Assembly (NCBI GenBank): GCA_947650365.1
Contig: OX393549.1
Location: forward strand, 13,193,073 to 13,257,072
DNA length: 64,000 nucleotides
Direction: 5' to 3'
Source of the DNA: Chamaelirium japonicum
Taxonomy: Eukaryota > Streptophyta > Magnoliopsida > Liliales > Melanthiaceae
Below are positions 26,040 to 40,094 of this stretch, piece after piece; positions within the stretch are counted from its first letter, which is position 1, and each line of letters opens with the position of its first letter. The notes under the pieces were generated by a model. It saw only the letters and a list, made by a program, of their open reading frames with translations, was not told the DNA's origin and did no database searches. The position numbers were made by a program, and so were the translations under genes.

Positions 26040-26190
26040 AATTGTATATAATTTAGTTATGATTATCGGGTAGGAGCCTTGAGAAATTAGGAGCGATTTT
26101 GGCTCTCCAAATATAGTAGCGATCCCAAAAATAAGGAGGCAATGACAAGGCTCATTTAAGGCATTTTTGGGTAGAATACTCGATTGTTTA
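26040..26190 (-). repeat. Form A-like marker monomer 2
   Basis: The same signature (GGAGCCTTGAGAAATTAGG, ATAAGGAGGCAATG, GGCTCATTTAAGG), lying 1.93 kb after marker 1 as part of the tandem higher-order repeat. It has lost about 10 bases around GGGAGTCTAG. Confidence 0.8.
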
Positions 26191-27057
26191 TAATTTACTT
26201 AAGGTTAACGGATGGGGGTACAAAAAAAATATAGAGCAATTTTTGCTACCTAAATATAGGGAGTCTAGTAGAAATCCCAAAAATAGAGAGCATATTGCAT
26301 GGCTCTTAGTGGGTGTTTTAGGGAGGAGTGCTCGATTGCATATAATTTACTTAAGGTTATTGGATGGGTATTCAAAAAATATATGGAGTGGTTTTGGCTA
26401 CCTAAATATAGGGAGTCTAGTAGTAATCCTAAAAATAGAAAGGCATATTGCGAGGCTCTTAGAGGGTATTTTAGAGAGGAATACTTGATTTATATATAAT
26501 TTACATATAATTTTAGGATGTTTTTGGGAGGCAATGGTGAGGCTCTTAGGGGTGTTTTTGGGAGAATTGCTCGATTGTAAATAATTTACTTAAGGTTGTT
26601 GGGTGGGGGTTTAAAAAAAATATGGAGCGGTTTTGGCTCTCTAAATATAGGGAGTCTAGTAGCAATCCCAAAAATATAGAGCATATTGCGAGGCTCTTAT
26701 AGAGGGTATTTAAGGAGGAGTGCTTGATTGTATATAATTTACATAAGGTTGTTAGATGAGGGTTCAAAAAAAATATGAAGCGGTTTTGCCTCCCAATATA
26801 TAGGGAGAGTCTAGTATCAATCACAAAAATAGGAAGCATATTGCGAGGCTATTAGATGGTGTTTTTAGGAGGAATACTCGATTTTATATAATTTATTTAA
26901 GGTTATCGGGTGGGGGTTCTAAAAAATATAGAACGGTTTTGGCTCCCTAAATATAGGAGACTAGTAGTAATTAATAAAATAGAGAGCATATTGTGAGGTT
27001 TTTAGTGGGTGTTTTAGGGAGGAGTGCTCGATTATATATAATTTACTTAAGATTGTC

Positions 27058-27073
27058 GGGGGGGGGGGGGGGG
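27058..27073 (+). repeat. Homopolymer run of 16 G in a satellite monomer
   Basis: The conserved TCGGGTGGGGG box has become an uninterrupted G run. Exact length should be treated as uncertain because homopolymers are error-prone in sequencing. Confidence 0.8.
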
Positions 27074-30000
27074 TATAAAAAAAATAGAGAGCGATTTTGG
27101 CTTCCTAAATATATAAAGTCTAGTAGAAATCCCAAAAATAGAGAGCATATTGCGAGGCTCTTAGAGGGTGTTTTAGGGAGGAGTACTTAATTTATATATA
27201 ATTTACTTATGATTTTAGGATATTTTTGGGAAGCAATGACAAGGCTCTTAGAGGGTATTTTTGGGAGGAATGCTCGATTATGTATAATTTATTTAAGGTT
27301 GTCACGTGGGGGTTCAAATAAGATATGGAACGGTTTGGCTTCCTAAATATAGGGAGTCTTGTAGTAATTCTAAAAAATAGAGAGACTATATTGAGACTCT
27401 TAGAGGGTGTTTTAGGGAGGAGTGCTCAATCATATATAATTTACTTTAGGTTTTGGGGTGGTGGTTCAAAAAAAATATAGAGCGGTTTTGGCTCCTTAAA
27501 TATAGGGAGTCTAGTAGCAATTATAAAAATAAAGATGAATATTGCGAGACTCTTTAAGAAGTTTTAGAAAGTAGTGCTTGATTTATATATAATTTACTTT
27601 TGATTTTTGGATATTTTTGGTAGGTAATGACGAGGCTCTTAGACGGTGTTTTTGAGAGGGATACTCGATTGTATATAATTTATTTAAGGTTGACGGGTGA
27701 GGGTTAAAAAAAAAATAAAGCGCTTTTGGCTCCCTAAATATAGGGAGCCTAGTAGCAATCCCAAAAACAGAGAGCATATTACCAGACTCTTAGAGAGTGT
27801 TTTAGGAAGGAGTGCTCGATTGTATATAATTTTCTTAAAGTTGTCGGGTGGGTGTTAAAAAAAATAAGAAGCAGTTTTGGCTCTCAAAATATAGGGAGTC
27901 TAGTAGCAATCCCAAAAATAGAAAGGCATATTGCGAGTCTCTTAGAGGGTGTTTTAGGGAGGTGTGCTTGATTTATATATAATTTACTTATGATTTTAGG
28001 GTATTTTTGGGAGGCAATGGCGAGGCTCTTAGAGGGTGTTTTTGGGAGGAAAGATCGATTTTATATAATTTACTTAAGGTTGTCGGGTGTTAGTTCAAAA
28101 AAATATGGAGCGGTTTTGGCTTCCTAAATATAGGAAGTCTAATAGCAATCCCAAAAATAAAGTGCATATTGAAAGTTTGTTAGAGAGTATTTTAGGGAGG
28201 AGTGCTCGATTGTATATAATTAATTTAAGGTTGTTGGGTGGGGGTTCAAAAAAATATGGGGTGGTTTTGGCTCCTTAAATATAGGGAGTCTAATAGAAAT
28301 CCCAATAATAGTTAGCATATTGCGAGACTCTTACAGGGTGTTTTAGTGGGTAGTGCTTGATTGTATTTAATTTACTTATGGTTATCGAGTGGTGGTTAAA
28401 AAAAAATAAAGAGCGATTTTGGCTCCCTAAATATAGGGAGTCTAATAGCAATCCCAAAAATAGAGAGCATATTGCGAGGCAATTAGTGGGTGCTTTTAGG
28501 AGGAATGCTCGATTATATATAATTAATTTAAGGTTATCAGGTGGGGGTTCAAAAAAAATATGGTGCAATTTTGGCTCCCTAAATATAGGGAGTCTAGTAG
28601 CAATCCCAAAAATAGAAAGCATATTAGGCTATTAGAGGGTGTTTTAGGGAGGAGGGCGAGATTGTATATAATTTACTTAAGGTTGTCGGGTGGAGGTTCA
28701 AAAGAAATATGTAGTGATTTTGGCTTCCTAAATATAGGGAGTCTAGTTGTAATCCCAAAAATAGAGAGCCATATTATGAGGCTCTTAGAGGGAGTTTTAG
28801 GGAGGATTGCTTGATTTATATATAATTTAATTATGATTTTAGGGTGTTTTTGGGAGGCAATGGCGAGGCTCTTAGAGGATATTTTTGGAAGGAATACTTG
28901 ATTGTGTATAATTTAATTAAGGTTGTCGGGTGGGGGTTAAAGCAAAATATAGAGCGGTTTTGGCTCCATAAATATAGGGAGTCTAGTAGCAATCCAAAAA
29001 AATATAGAGCATATTGCGAGTCTCTTAGAGGGTGTTTTAGGGAGGAGTGCTTAATCGTATATAATTTACTTAAGTTTGTCGGGTGGGGGTTTAAAAAAAA
29101 TATAGAGCGGTTTTGGCTCCTTAAATATAAGGAGTCTAGTAGCAATCGTAAAAATGTAGAGGCATATTGCGAAGCTCTTAGAGGGTGTTTTAGGGAGGAG
29201 TGCTTGATTTCTATATAATTTATTTATGATTTTTGGGTATTTTTAGGAGGCAATGGTGAGGCTTTTAGAAGGTGTTTTTGGAAGGAAAGCTCGATTGTAT
29301 ATAATTTACTTAAGGTTGACAGGTGGGGTTTAAAAAAAATATGGAGTAGTTTTAGCTACCTATATATAGGAGTCTAGTAGTAATCCCACAAATAGAGATT
29401 ATATTACCAGACTCTTAGACGGTGTTTTCGGAAGGTGTGCTCGATTGTATATAATTTACTTAAGGTTGTCGGGTGGGCGTTAAAAAAAAATATGGAGTGG
29501 TTTTGGCTCTCGAAATATAAGGAGTCTAGTAGAAATCCCAAAAATAGAAAGGTAGATCATAAGTCTCTTAGAGGGCGTTTTAGGGAGGGGTGCTTGATTA
29601 ATATATGATTTTCTTATGATTTTAGGGTATTTTTAGGAGGCAATAGCGAGGCTTTTAGAGGGTATTATTTATAGGAATGCTCGATTGTATATAATTTACT
29701 TAAGGTTATTGGGTGTGGGTTCGAAAAAAATATGGAGCGGTTTTGGCTCCCTAAATATAGGGAGTATAGTAGTAATCCCAAAAATAGAGAGTATATTTCG
29801 AGTCTCTTAGAGGGTGAATTAGGGAGGAGTGCTCGATTATATATAATTCACTTAAGGTTGTCGGGTGGGGGTTCAAAAATAATATGGTGCGATTTTGGGT
29901 CCCTAAATATAGGGAGTCTAGTAGTAATCCTAAAAATAGAGAGTATATTGCAAGGCTCTTAGAGGTTGTTTTAGGGTGGAGTGCTCGATTGTATATAATT

Positions 30001-31767
30001 TACTTAAGGTTGTCGGGTGGGGGTTCAAAAAAAATATGGAGCAATTTTGGCTCCCTAAATATAGGGAGTCTAGTAGCAATCCCAAAACTAGAGAGCATAT
30101 TGCGAGGCTATTAGAGGGTGTTTTTAAGAGTAATGCTCAATTATATATAATTTATATAAGGTTATCGGGTGGGGTTTCAAAAAATATATGGAGATGTTTT
30201 GACTCCCTAAATATAGGGAGTCTAGTAGTAATCCCAAAAATAGAGAGTATATTAGGCTCTTAGATGGTGGTTTTGGGAGGAGTGCTCGATTATATATAAT
30301 TTATTTAAGGTTGTCGGGTGAGGGTTCAAAAAGAATATGGAGCGATATTGGCTTCCTAAATATAGGAAGTGTAGTAGCAATCCTAAAAATAGAGATGTAT
30401 ATTGCGAGGCTCTTATATGGTGTTTTAGGAAGGAGTGCTTGATTTATATATAATTTACTTATGATTTTAGGGTATTTTTGGGAGGCAATGGTGAGGCTTT
30501 TAGAGGGTGTTTTTGGGAGGAGTGCTGGATTGTATATAATTTACTTAAGTTTGTTAGGTGGGGGTTCAAACAAAATATGGAGCGATTTTGGCTCCCTAAA
30601 TATAGGAAGCCTAGTAGCTATCCCAAAAAATAGAGAGCATATTGCAAGGCTCTTAGAGGGTGTTTTTTGGAGAAGTGCTCGATTGTATATAATTTACTTA
30701 AGGTTGTTGGGTGGGGTTTCAAAACATATATGGAGTGGTTTTGGCTCCCTAAATATAGGGAGACTAGTAGCAATCCCAAAAATAGAAAGCATATTGCACA
30801 GTTTTTATAGGGTGTTTTTGGGAGGAATGCACGATTGTTTATAATTTACTTAATGTTATCAGGTAGGGATTCAAAAAAAATTAGAGAATGGTTTTGGCTC
30901 TCTAAATATAGGGAGTTTAGTAGCAATCCCAAAAATAGATAGCATATTAGGCTCTTAGAGGGTATTTTAGGGAGGAGTGCTCGATTGTTTATATTTATTT
31001 TAGGTTGTCGGGTGGGGCTTTAAAAAAAATATGGACAGTTTTGGTGCCCTAAATATAGGGAGTCTAGTAGAAATCCTAAAACTAGTGAGACATATTGCAA
31101 GACTCTTAGAGGGTATTTTAGAATGGAGGGCTTGATTTATGTATAATTTACTTATGATTTTAGGGTATTTTGGGAGGCAATGGCGAGGATCTTAGAGGGT
31201 GTTTTTGGGAGGAATACTCGATTGTGTATAATTTACCTAAGGTTATCGGGTGGGGGTTCAAACAAAACATGGAGCTATTTTTGCTTCCTTTATATAGGGA
31301 GTCTAGTAGCAATCCCAAAAAATAAAGAGTATATTGCGAGGCTCTTATTAAGTATTTTAGGGAGGAGTGCTCGATTTTATATAATTTACTTAAGATTGTT
31401 TAGTGGGGGTTTAAAAAAAATATGGAGCGGTTTTGGCTCCTTAAATATAGGGAGTCTAGTAGCAATCCTAAAAATAGAGAGGCATATTGCGAGGCTCTTA
31501 GTGGGTATTTTAGGGAGGAGTGCTTTATTTATATATAATTTACTTATGATTTTAGGGTGTTTTTGGAAGGCAATGGTGAGGCTCTTAGAGGGTGTTTTTG
31601 GGAGAAATGCTCGATTATATATAATTTACTAAAGGTTGTAAGGTGGGGGTTCAAAAAAAAATATAGAGCGATTTTGGCTCCCTAAATATAGAGAGACTAG
31701 TAGTAATCCCAAAAATAGAGGGCATTTTGCGAGGCTCATAGAAAGTGTTTTAGGAAGAAGTGCTTGA

Positions 31768-31920
31768 TTGTATATAATTTAGTTAAGATTATTGGGTAGG
31801 AGCCTTGAGAAATTGGAAGCGATTTTGGCTCCCTGAATATAAGGAGTCTAGTAGCGATCCCAAAAATAAGGAGGCAATGGTGAGACTCATATAAGGTGTC
31901 TTTGGTAGGAATACTTGATT
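31768..31920 (-). repeat. Form A-like marker monomer 3
   Basis: GGAGCCTTGAGAAATTGG, GTAGCGATCCC, ATAAGGAGGCAATGG and CTCATATAAGG. It is preceded by CATAGAAAGTGTTTT. Confidence 0.8.
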
Positions 31921-34900
31921 GTATATAATTTACTTAAGGTTGACGGTTGGGGGCTAAAAAAAAATGGACCTGTTTTGGCTCCCTAATTATAGGGAGTCTA
32001 GTAGTAATCCTAAAAATAGAGAGCATATTGCGAAGCTCTTAGATGGTGTTTTAGGGAGGAGTGCTTGATTATATATAATTTACTTAAGGTTGTCGGGTGG
32101 GCGTCCAAAAAAAATATAGAGCAATTTTGTCTACCTAAATATAGGGAGTCTAGTAGTAATCCCAAAAATAGAAAGGCATAATTCGAGGCACTTAGAGGGT
32201 GTTTTAGGGAGGTTTACTTGATTTATATATAATTTACTTATCATTTTAGGGTATTTTTGGGAGGCAATGATAAGGCTTTTAGAGGGTGTTTTTGGAAGGA
32301 ATGCTTGATTGTATTTAATTTACTTAAAGTTGTCGGGTGGGGGTTCAAAAAAGCAGTTTTGGTTCCATAAATATTGGGAGTCTAGTAGCAATCCCAAAAA
32401 TAGAGAGTATATTGTGAGACACTTAGAGGGTGTTTTAGAGAAGAGTGCTCGATTGTATATAATTTACTTAAGGTTGTCCGTTGGGGGTTAAAAAAAAATA
32501 TAGAGCAGTTTTGGCTCCCTAAATATACGGAGTCAAGTAGCAATCCCAAAAATAGAGAGCATATTGCAAGGTTTTTAGAGGGTATTTTAGAAAGGAGAGC
32601 TCAATTGTATATAATTTAGTTAAGATTGTCGGGTGGGGGTTTAAAACTAATATAGAGCGGTTTTTCTTCCCTAAATATAGGGAGTCCAGTAGGTATCTGA
32701 AAAATTGAGAGCAAATTGCGAGGCTAATAGATGGTATTTTTTGGAGGACTGCTCGATTGTATATAATTTACTTAAGGTTGTTAGGTGGGGGTTACAAAAA
32801 AATATGGTGCGATTTTGGGGCCCAAAATATAGGGAGTCTAGTAGTAATACCAAAAATAGAGAGCATATTATGAGGCTATTAGAGGGTATTTTAGGGAGGA
32901 GTGCTCGATTGTATATAATTTAACTTGGTTGTCGGGTGGGGGTTCAAAATACAGAACAGTTTTGGCTCCCTAAATACAGGGAGTTTAGTAGCCAACCCAA
33001 AAAATAGAGAACATATTGTGAGGCTCTTAGAGGGTATTTTAGAGAGGAGTGCTTAATTATATATAATTTACTTATGGTTGTCGTGTGGGGGTTCAAAAAA
33101 AATATGGAGCAGTTTTGGCTCTATAAATATAAAGAGTCTAGTAGAAATCCTAAAAATAGAGAGGCATATTGCGAGACTCTGATAGGGTATTTTAGGGAGG
33201 AGTGATTGATTTATATATAATTTACTTATGGTTTTGGGTGTTTATGGGAGGCAATGGCGAGACTTTTATAGGGTATTTTTGGGAGGAATGCTCGATTGTA
33301 TATAATTTACTTAAGGTTGAAGGGTGGGGGTTCAAAAAAAATCTTAAGTAATTTTGCCTCCCTAAATATAAGGAGTCTAGTAGGAATCCCAAAAAAAAAA
33401 AGCATATTGCAAGACTTTTAGAGTGTGTTTTAGGGAAGTGTGTTCCATTGTATATAATTTATTTAAGGTTGTCGGGTGGGCATTCAAAAAAAATATGGAG
33501 CTGTTTTGGCTACCTAATTATAAGGAGTCTAGTTGTAATCCCGAAAATAGAAAGGCTTATTGCGAGGCTCTTATAGGGTGTTTTAGGGAGGAGTGCTTGA
33601 TTTATATATAATTTACTTATGATTTCAGAATATTTTTGGAAGGCAATGGCAAGGCTCTTAGAGGGTATTTTTAGGATGAATGCTCGATTGTATATAATTT
33701 AATTAAGGTTGTTGGGTCGGGGTTCAAAAATAATATGGAGTGATTTTGGTTCCCTAAATATAGAGAGTTTAGTAGCAATCCCAAAAATAGAGAGCATATT
33801 TCCAAGCTCTTAGAGGGTATTTTAGGAAGGATTGCTCGATTGTATATAATTTACTTAAGGTTGTCGGGTGGGCGTTAAAAAAAATATAGAGCGGTTTTGG
33901 CTCCCTAAATATAGGGAGTCTAGTAGTAATCCCAAAAATAGAAAGGCATATTACGAGTCTCTTAGAGGGTGTTTTAGGGAGGAGTGCTTGATTTATATAT
34001 AATTTATTTATAATTTTAGGGTATTTTTGAGAGGCAATGGTGAGGTTCTTAAAGGGTGTTTTTAGGAGGAATGCTCGATTGTATATAATTTATTAAAGGT
34101 CATCGGGTGAGGGTTCAAAAGAAATATAGGCAGTTTTGTCTCCTTAAATTTAGGGAGTCTAGTTGTAATCCCAAAAATAGAAAGAATATTGCAAATCTCT
34201 TAGAGGGTGTCTTAGGGAGGTGTGCTCGATTATTTATAATTCACTTAAGGATATTGGGTGGGGGTTCAAAAAAAATATGGGGCGGATTTGCCTTCCTAAA
34301 TATAGGGAGTCTAGTAGCAATTTTAAAAATAAAGAGCATATTACGAGGGTCTTAGAGGGTGTTTTAGGGAGGAGTGCTTGATTGTACATAAGTTACTTAA
34401 GGTTGTCGAGTGGGGGTTCAAAAAAAATATGGAGCGATTTTGGCTCTCTAAATATAGGGAGTCTAGTAGCAATCCCAAAAATAGGGTGCATATTATGAGG
34501 CTATTAGAGGGTGTTTTTAGGAGGAATGATCGATTGTATATAATTTATTTAAGGTTGTCAGGTGGGGGTTCAAAAAAAATATGGAGCAGTTTTGGTACCC
34601 TAACTATTGAGAGTCTAGTAGCAATCCCAAAAATAGAGAACATATTAGGCTCTTAGAGGGTGTTTTAAGGATGAGTGCTCGATTGTAAATAATTTACTTA
34701 AGGTCGTCGAGTGGGGGTTTAAAAAATATATGAAGCTGTTTTGGCTCCCTAAATATAGGGAGTATAGTAGCGATCTAAAAAATAGAGAGACATATTATGA
34801 GGCTCTTAAACGGTGTTTTAGGGAGGAGTGCTTGATTTATATATAATTTACTTATGATTTTAGGGTGTTTTTGGGAGGTAATAACGAGGCTCTTAGAGGG

Positions 34901-35464
34901 TGTTTTTGGGAGGAATGCTCTATTGTGTATAATTTACTTAAGGTTGTCGGGTGGGGTTTTAAAAAAAATATGGAGCGGTTTTGCCTCCATAAATATTGGG
35001 AGTCTAGTAGCAATCCCAAAAAATAGAGAGTATATTGCGAGGCTCTTAGAGAGTGTTTTAGGAATACGTGCTCGATTGTATATAATTTAGTTAAAGTTGT
35101 GGGGTGGGGATTCAACAAAAATATGGTACGGTTTTGGCTTCTTAAATATAGGGAGTCTAGTAGCATTCCCAAAAATAGAGAGGCATATTGCGAGGCTCTT
35201 AGAGGGATTTTTAGAGAGGAGTGCTTGATTTAAATAAAATTTACTTTTGATTTTAGGGTGTTTTTGGGAGGCAATGACGAGGCTCTTAGAGGGTGTTTTT
35301 GGGAGGAATGCTCGATTATATATAATTTACTAAAGGTTATCGGGTGGGGGTTCAAAAAAAATATAGAGTGGTTTTGGCTCCCTAAATATATAGAGTCTAG
35401 TAGCAATCCCAAAAATAGAGAGCATATTGTGAGTCTCTTAGAAAGTGTTTTAGGGAAGAGTGCT

Positions 35465-35637
35465 CGATTGTATATAATTTAGTTATGATTGTATATAGTT
35501 TATATATATCGGGTGGGAGCCTTGAGAATTTGGGAGTGATTTTGGCTCCCCAAATATAGGGAGTCTAGTAGCGATCCCAAAAATAAGGAGGCAATGTCGA
35601 GGCTCATATAAGGTGTTTTTAGGCGGAATGCTCAGTT
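35465..35637 (-). repeat. Form A-like marker monomer 4, with internal duplication
   Basis: The marker signature with an additional GATTGTATATAGTTTATATA segment of about 20 bases after TTAGTTAT, apparently a local copy of the monomer's GATTGTATATAATTT start. Confidence 0.75.
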
Positions 35638-35969
35638 GTATATAATATACTTAAGGTTGACGGATGGGTGGGGGTTAAAAAAAAATTTAGAGCGGTTTTT
35701 GCTCCCTAAATATAGGGAGTCTAGTAGCAATCCTAAAAATATAGAGCATATTGCGAGGCTCTTAGAGGGTGGTTTAGGGAGGAGTACTCGATTGTATATA
35801 ATTTACTTAAGGTTTTCAGGTGGGCATTCAAAAACAATATGGAGCGATTTTGGCTACCTAAATATAGGGAGTCTAGTAGCAAACCAAAAAATAGAAAGAC
35901 ATATTGGGAGTCTCTTAGAGGATATATTAGGGAGGAGTACTTGATTTTTATATATTTTACTTATGATTT

Positions 35970-36062
35970 TAGGGTATTTTTGTGAGGCAATGGCAAGGCT
36001 CTTAGAGGGTGTTTTTGGGAGGCAATGGCGAGGCTCTTAGAGGGTGTTTTTGGGAGGAATGT
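35970..36062 (-). repeat. Tandem duplication inside a truncated unit
   Basis: The segment GAGGCAATGGC(A/G)AGGCTCTTAG to GGGTGTTTTTGG occurs twice in a row (about 35984 and 36020), a local duplication of about 38 bp not seen in other truncated units. Confidence 0.75.
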
Positions 36063-36614
36063 TTGATTGTGTATAATTTACTTAAGGTTATCAAGAGGGG
36101 ATTCAAATAAAATATGGAGTGTTTTGGCTCCCTAAATATAAAGAGTCTAGTAATAATCCCAAAAAATAGATAGCATATTGCGAGGCTCTTAGAGAGTGTT
36201 TTATGGTGGAGGGCTCGATTATATATAATTTACTTAAGGTTGTCGGGTAGGGGTGTAAAAAAAATATGGAGCGATTTTGGCTCCTTAAATATAGAGAGTC
36301 TAATAGCAATTCCAAAAATGGAGAGGCATATTGCGAGGCTCTTAGTGGATATTTTAGGGAGGAGTGCTTGATTTATATATAACTTACATATGATTTTAGG
36401 ATGTTTTTGGGAGACAATGGCGAGGCTCTTAGAGGGTGTTTTTGGGAGGAATATAATACTCGATTATATATAATTTACTAAAGATTATCCGGTGGGGGTT
36501 CAAAAAAAATATAGAGATGTTTTGGCTCTCTAAATATAAGGAGTCAATTAGCAATCCCAAAAATAGAGAGCATATTGCGAGGCTCTTAGAAAGTGTTTTA
36601 GGGAGGAGTGCTCG

Positions 36615-36770
36615 ATTGTACATAATTTAGTTATGATTATCGGGTGGGAGGCTTGAGAAATTGGGAGTGATTTTGGCTCACAAAATATAGGGAGTCTAGT
36701 AACGATCCCAAAAATAAGGAGACAATTGCAAGGCTCATATAAGTGGTTTTTGGGAGGAATGCTCGATTGT
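36615..36770 (-). repeat. Form A-like marker monomer 5
   Basis: TTAGTTATGATTATCGGGTG, GGAGGCTTGAGAAATTGGG, GTAACGATCCC, ATAAGGAGACAAT and GGCTCATATAAG. Confidence 0.8.
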
Positions 36771-37796
36771 ATATAATTTACTTAAAGTTGAAGGGTGGGG
36801 ATTCAAAAAAAATATAGAACAGTTTTGGCTTCCTAAATAAAGGGAGTCTAGTAGCAATCCAAAAAATATAGAGCATATTGTGAGGCTCTTAGAGGGTGTT
36901 TTAAGGAGGAGTACTCGATTGTATATAATTTCCTTAACGTTGTAGGGTGGGTGTTCAAAACAAATATGGAGCGGTTTTGGCTAACTTAATATAGGGAGTC
37001 TGGTAGCAATCCCAAAAATAGAAAGACATATTGTGAGGCTCTTAAAGGGTGTTTTCAGTAGGAGTTCTTGATTTATATATAATTTACTTATGATTTTAGG
37101 GTATTTTTAGAAGGCAATGGCGAGGTTCTTCGAGGGTGTTTTTGAGAGGAATGCTTAATTGTATGTAATTTACTTAAGGTTGTTGGGTGGGGGTTCAAAA
37201 AAAAAAAAAAGGTTATTCTTTTGGATCCATAAATATAAGGAGTCTAGTAGCAATCCCAAAAATATAGAGCATATTACAAGGTTGTTAGAGGGTGTTTTAG
37301 GGAGGAGTGCTCGATTGTATATAATTTGCTTTAGGTTCTCCTATGGGGGTTCAAAAAAAATATGGAGTGGTTTTGGCTCACTAAATATAGGGAGTCTAGT
37401 AGCAATCCCAAAAATAGAGAGCATATTGTAAGGCTCTTAGAGGGTATTTTAGGAAGGAGTGCTTGATTTTATATAATTTACTTAAGGTTATCGAGTGGGG
37501 TTTCAAAAAAAATATATAGTGGTTTTGCCTCCCAAAATATAGGGAGTTTAGTACCAATCCAAAGAATAGAGAGCATATTGCGAGGCTATTAGATGATATT
37601 TTTATTAGGAATGCTTGATTGTATATAATTTACTTAAGGTTATTGGGTGGGGGTTCAATATAAATATGGAGCAGTTTTGGCTCCCAAAATATAGGGAGTC
37701 TAGTAGCAATCCCAAAAATAGAGGACATATTATGAGGCTCTTAGAGGGTGTTTTAGGGAGGAGTACTCGATTGTATATAATTTACTTAAGGTTATC

Positions 37797-37816
37797 GGGG
37801 GGGGGGGGGGGGGGGG
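37797..37816 (+). repeat. Homopolymer run of 20 G in a satellite monomer
   Basis: The same G-rich box as at 27058, here expanded to 20 G. Confidence 0.8.
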
Positions 37817-40094
37817 TTCAAAATAAATATGGATCGATTTTGGCTCCCTAAATATAGGGAGTCTAGTAGCAATCCCAAAAATAAAGAGACATATTGCGAG
37901 GTTCTTAGAGGGTGTTTTAGGGAGGAGTGCTTGATTTATATATAATTTACATATGATTTTAGGATGTTTTTGGGAGGCAATGACGAGGCCCTTAGAGGGT
38001 GTTTTTAGAAGGAATACTTGATTGTGTATAATTTACTTAAGGTTGTTAGATTGGTATTCAAATAAAATATGGAGTGGTTTTGGCTTCCTAAATATAGGGA
38101 GTATAGTAGCAATACCAAAAAATAGTGAGCATATGGCGAGGCTCTTAGAGGGTGTTTTAGGGAGGAGTGCTCAATCGTATATAATTTACTTAAGGTTATC
38201 GCAAGGGTGTTCAAAAATAATATGGAGTGGTTTTGGCTCCTTAGACATAGGGAGTTTAGTAGCAATCCAAAAAATAGAGAGGCATATTGTGAGACTCTTA
38301 GAGGGTATTTTAGGGAGGAGTACTTGATTTATATATAATTTACTTATGATTTTTGGGAGTTTTTAGGAGGCAATGGCGAGGCACTTAGATGGTGTTTTTG
38401 GGAGGAATTTTCGATTGTATAAAATTTACTTAAGGTTGACGGGTGGGGGTTCAAAAAAAATATGGAGCGATTTTGGCTCTCAAAATATAGGGAGTCTAGT
38501 AGTAATCCCAAAAATGGAGAGCATATTACCAAGCTCTTAGAGGGTGTTTTAGGAAGGAGTGCTCAATTGTATATAATTTACTTAAGGTTGTCGGGTGGGC
38601 ATTAAAAAAAAATATGGAGCAATTTTGGCTCCCTAAATATACGGAGTCTATTAGCAATCCTAAAAATAGAAGGTATATTGCAAGTCTCTTAGAGGGTATT
38701 TTAGGGAGTAGTGCTTTAGTTATATATTATTTACTATTGATTTTAGGGTGTTTTTGGAAAGAAATGGCGAGGCTCTTAGAGGGTGTTTTTGGGAGGAATG
38801 CTCGATTGTATATAATTTACTTAAGGTTGTCGGGTGGGGGTTCAAAAAAACTATAGTGTAGTTTTGGCTCCCTAAATATAGGGAGTCTATTACTAATCCC
38901 AAAAATAGAGAGCATATTTCGAGTCTTTTAGAGGGTATTTTATGGAGGAGTGCTCGTTTGTATATAATTCACTAAAGGTTGTTGAATGGGGGTTTAAAAA
39001 AATATAAGGTTATTTTGGCTCCCTAAATATAGGGAGTCTAGTAGTAATCCCAATAATAGATAGCATATTGCGAGGCTCTTAGAGGGTGTTTTAGGGTGGA
39101 GTGGTCGATTGTATATAATTTACTTAAGGTTGTCGGGTGGGGGTTTTAAAAAAATATGGAGCGGTTTTGGCTCCCTAAATATAGGGAGTCTAGTAGCAAT
39201 CACAAAAATAGAGAGCATATTACGAGGCTATTAGAAGATGTTTTTAGGAGGAATGCTCGATTGTATATAGAGCATATTGGGCTCTATGAGGGTGTTTTAT
39301 AGAGAAGTGGTTGATTGTATATAATTTACTTTAGGTTATCGGGTGGGGGTTCAAAAAAAATATGGAGCGGTTTTGGCTCCCTAAATATAGGGAGTCTAGT
39401 ATCAATCCTAAAAATAGATAGGCATAGTACGAGAATCTTAGAGGGTGTTTTAGGGAGGGGTACATGATTTATATATAATTTACGTATGATTCTAGGGTAT
39501 TTTTGGGAGACAATGGCGAGGTTCTTTGAAGATGTTTTTGGGTGGAATGCTCGATTATGTATAATTTACTTAAGGTTGTCGGGTGGGGATTCAAACCAAA
39601 TACGGAGTGGTTTTGGCTTCCTAAATATAAGGAGTCTAGTAGCAATCCCAAAAAATAGAGAGCATATTGCAAGGCTTTTAGAGAGTGTTTGAGGGAGGAG
39701 TGCTAAATTGTATATAATTTACTTAAGGTTGTTGGGTGGGGGTTCAAAAAAAATATGGAGCAAATTTGGCTCCTTAAATATAGGAAGTCTAGTAGCAATC
39801 CCAAAAATAGAGAGGCATATTCGAGGCTCGTAGAGGGTATTTTAGGGAGGAGTGCTTAATTTATATATAATTTATATTTTATTTTGGGTGTTTTTGGGAG
39901 GCAATGGCAAGACTCTTAGAGTGTGTTTTTGGGAGAAATGCTCAATTATATAAAATTTACTAAAGATTGTCAGGTGGGGGTTCAAAAAAAATATAGATCG
40001 ATTTTGGCTCCCTAAATATAGGGAGTCTAGTAGTAATCCCAAAAATAGAAAGTATATTACGAGGCTCTTAGATAGTGTTTTAGGGAAGAGTGCT

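Larger units (their letters stand above)
22574..27200 (-). repeat. Tandem higher-order repeat, period about 1.93 kb
   Basis: 23335-25265 is followed by a second copy at 25265-27200, and the block before 23335 matches the end of the first copy. Shared rare features are a TTTATATTTAATTTACTTATGA truncated unit, GGGGGTTGAAAACAAATATAG (23452 and 25380), AGGAAGTCTAGTTGAAAT (23497 and 25426), ATTAGGCACTT (23530 and 25459) and the marker monomer (24125 and 26050). Each copy holds truncated units spaced about 385, 850 and 700 bp apart. Confidence 0.8.
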
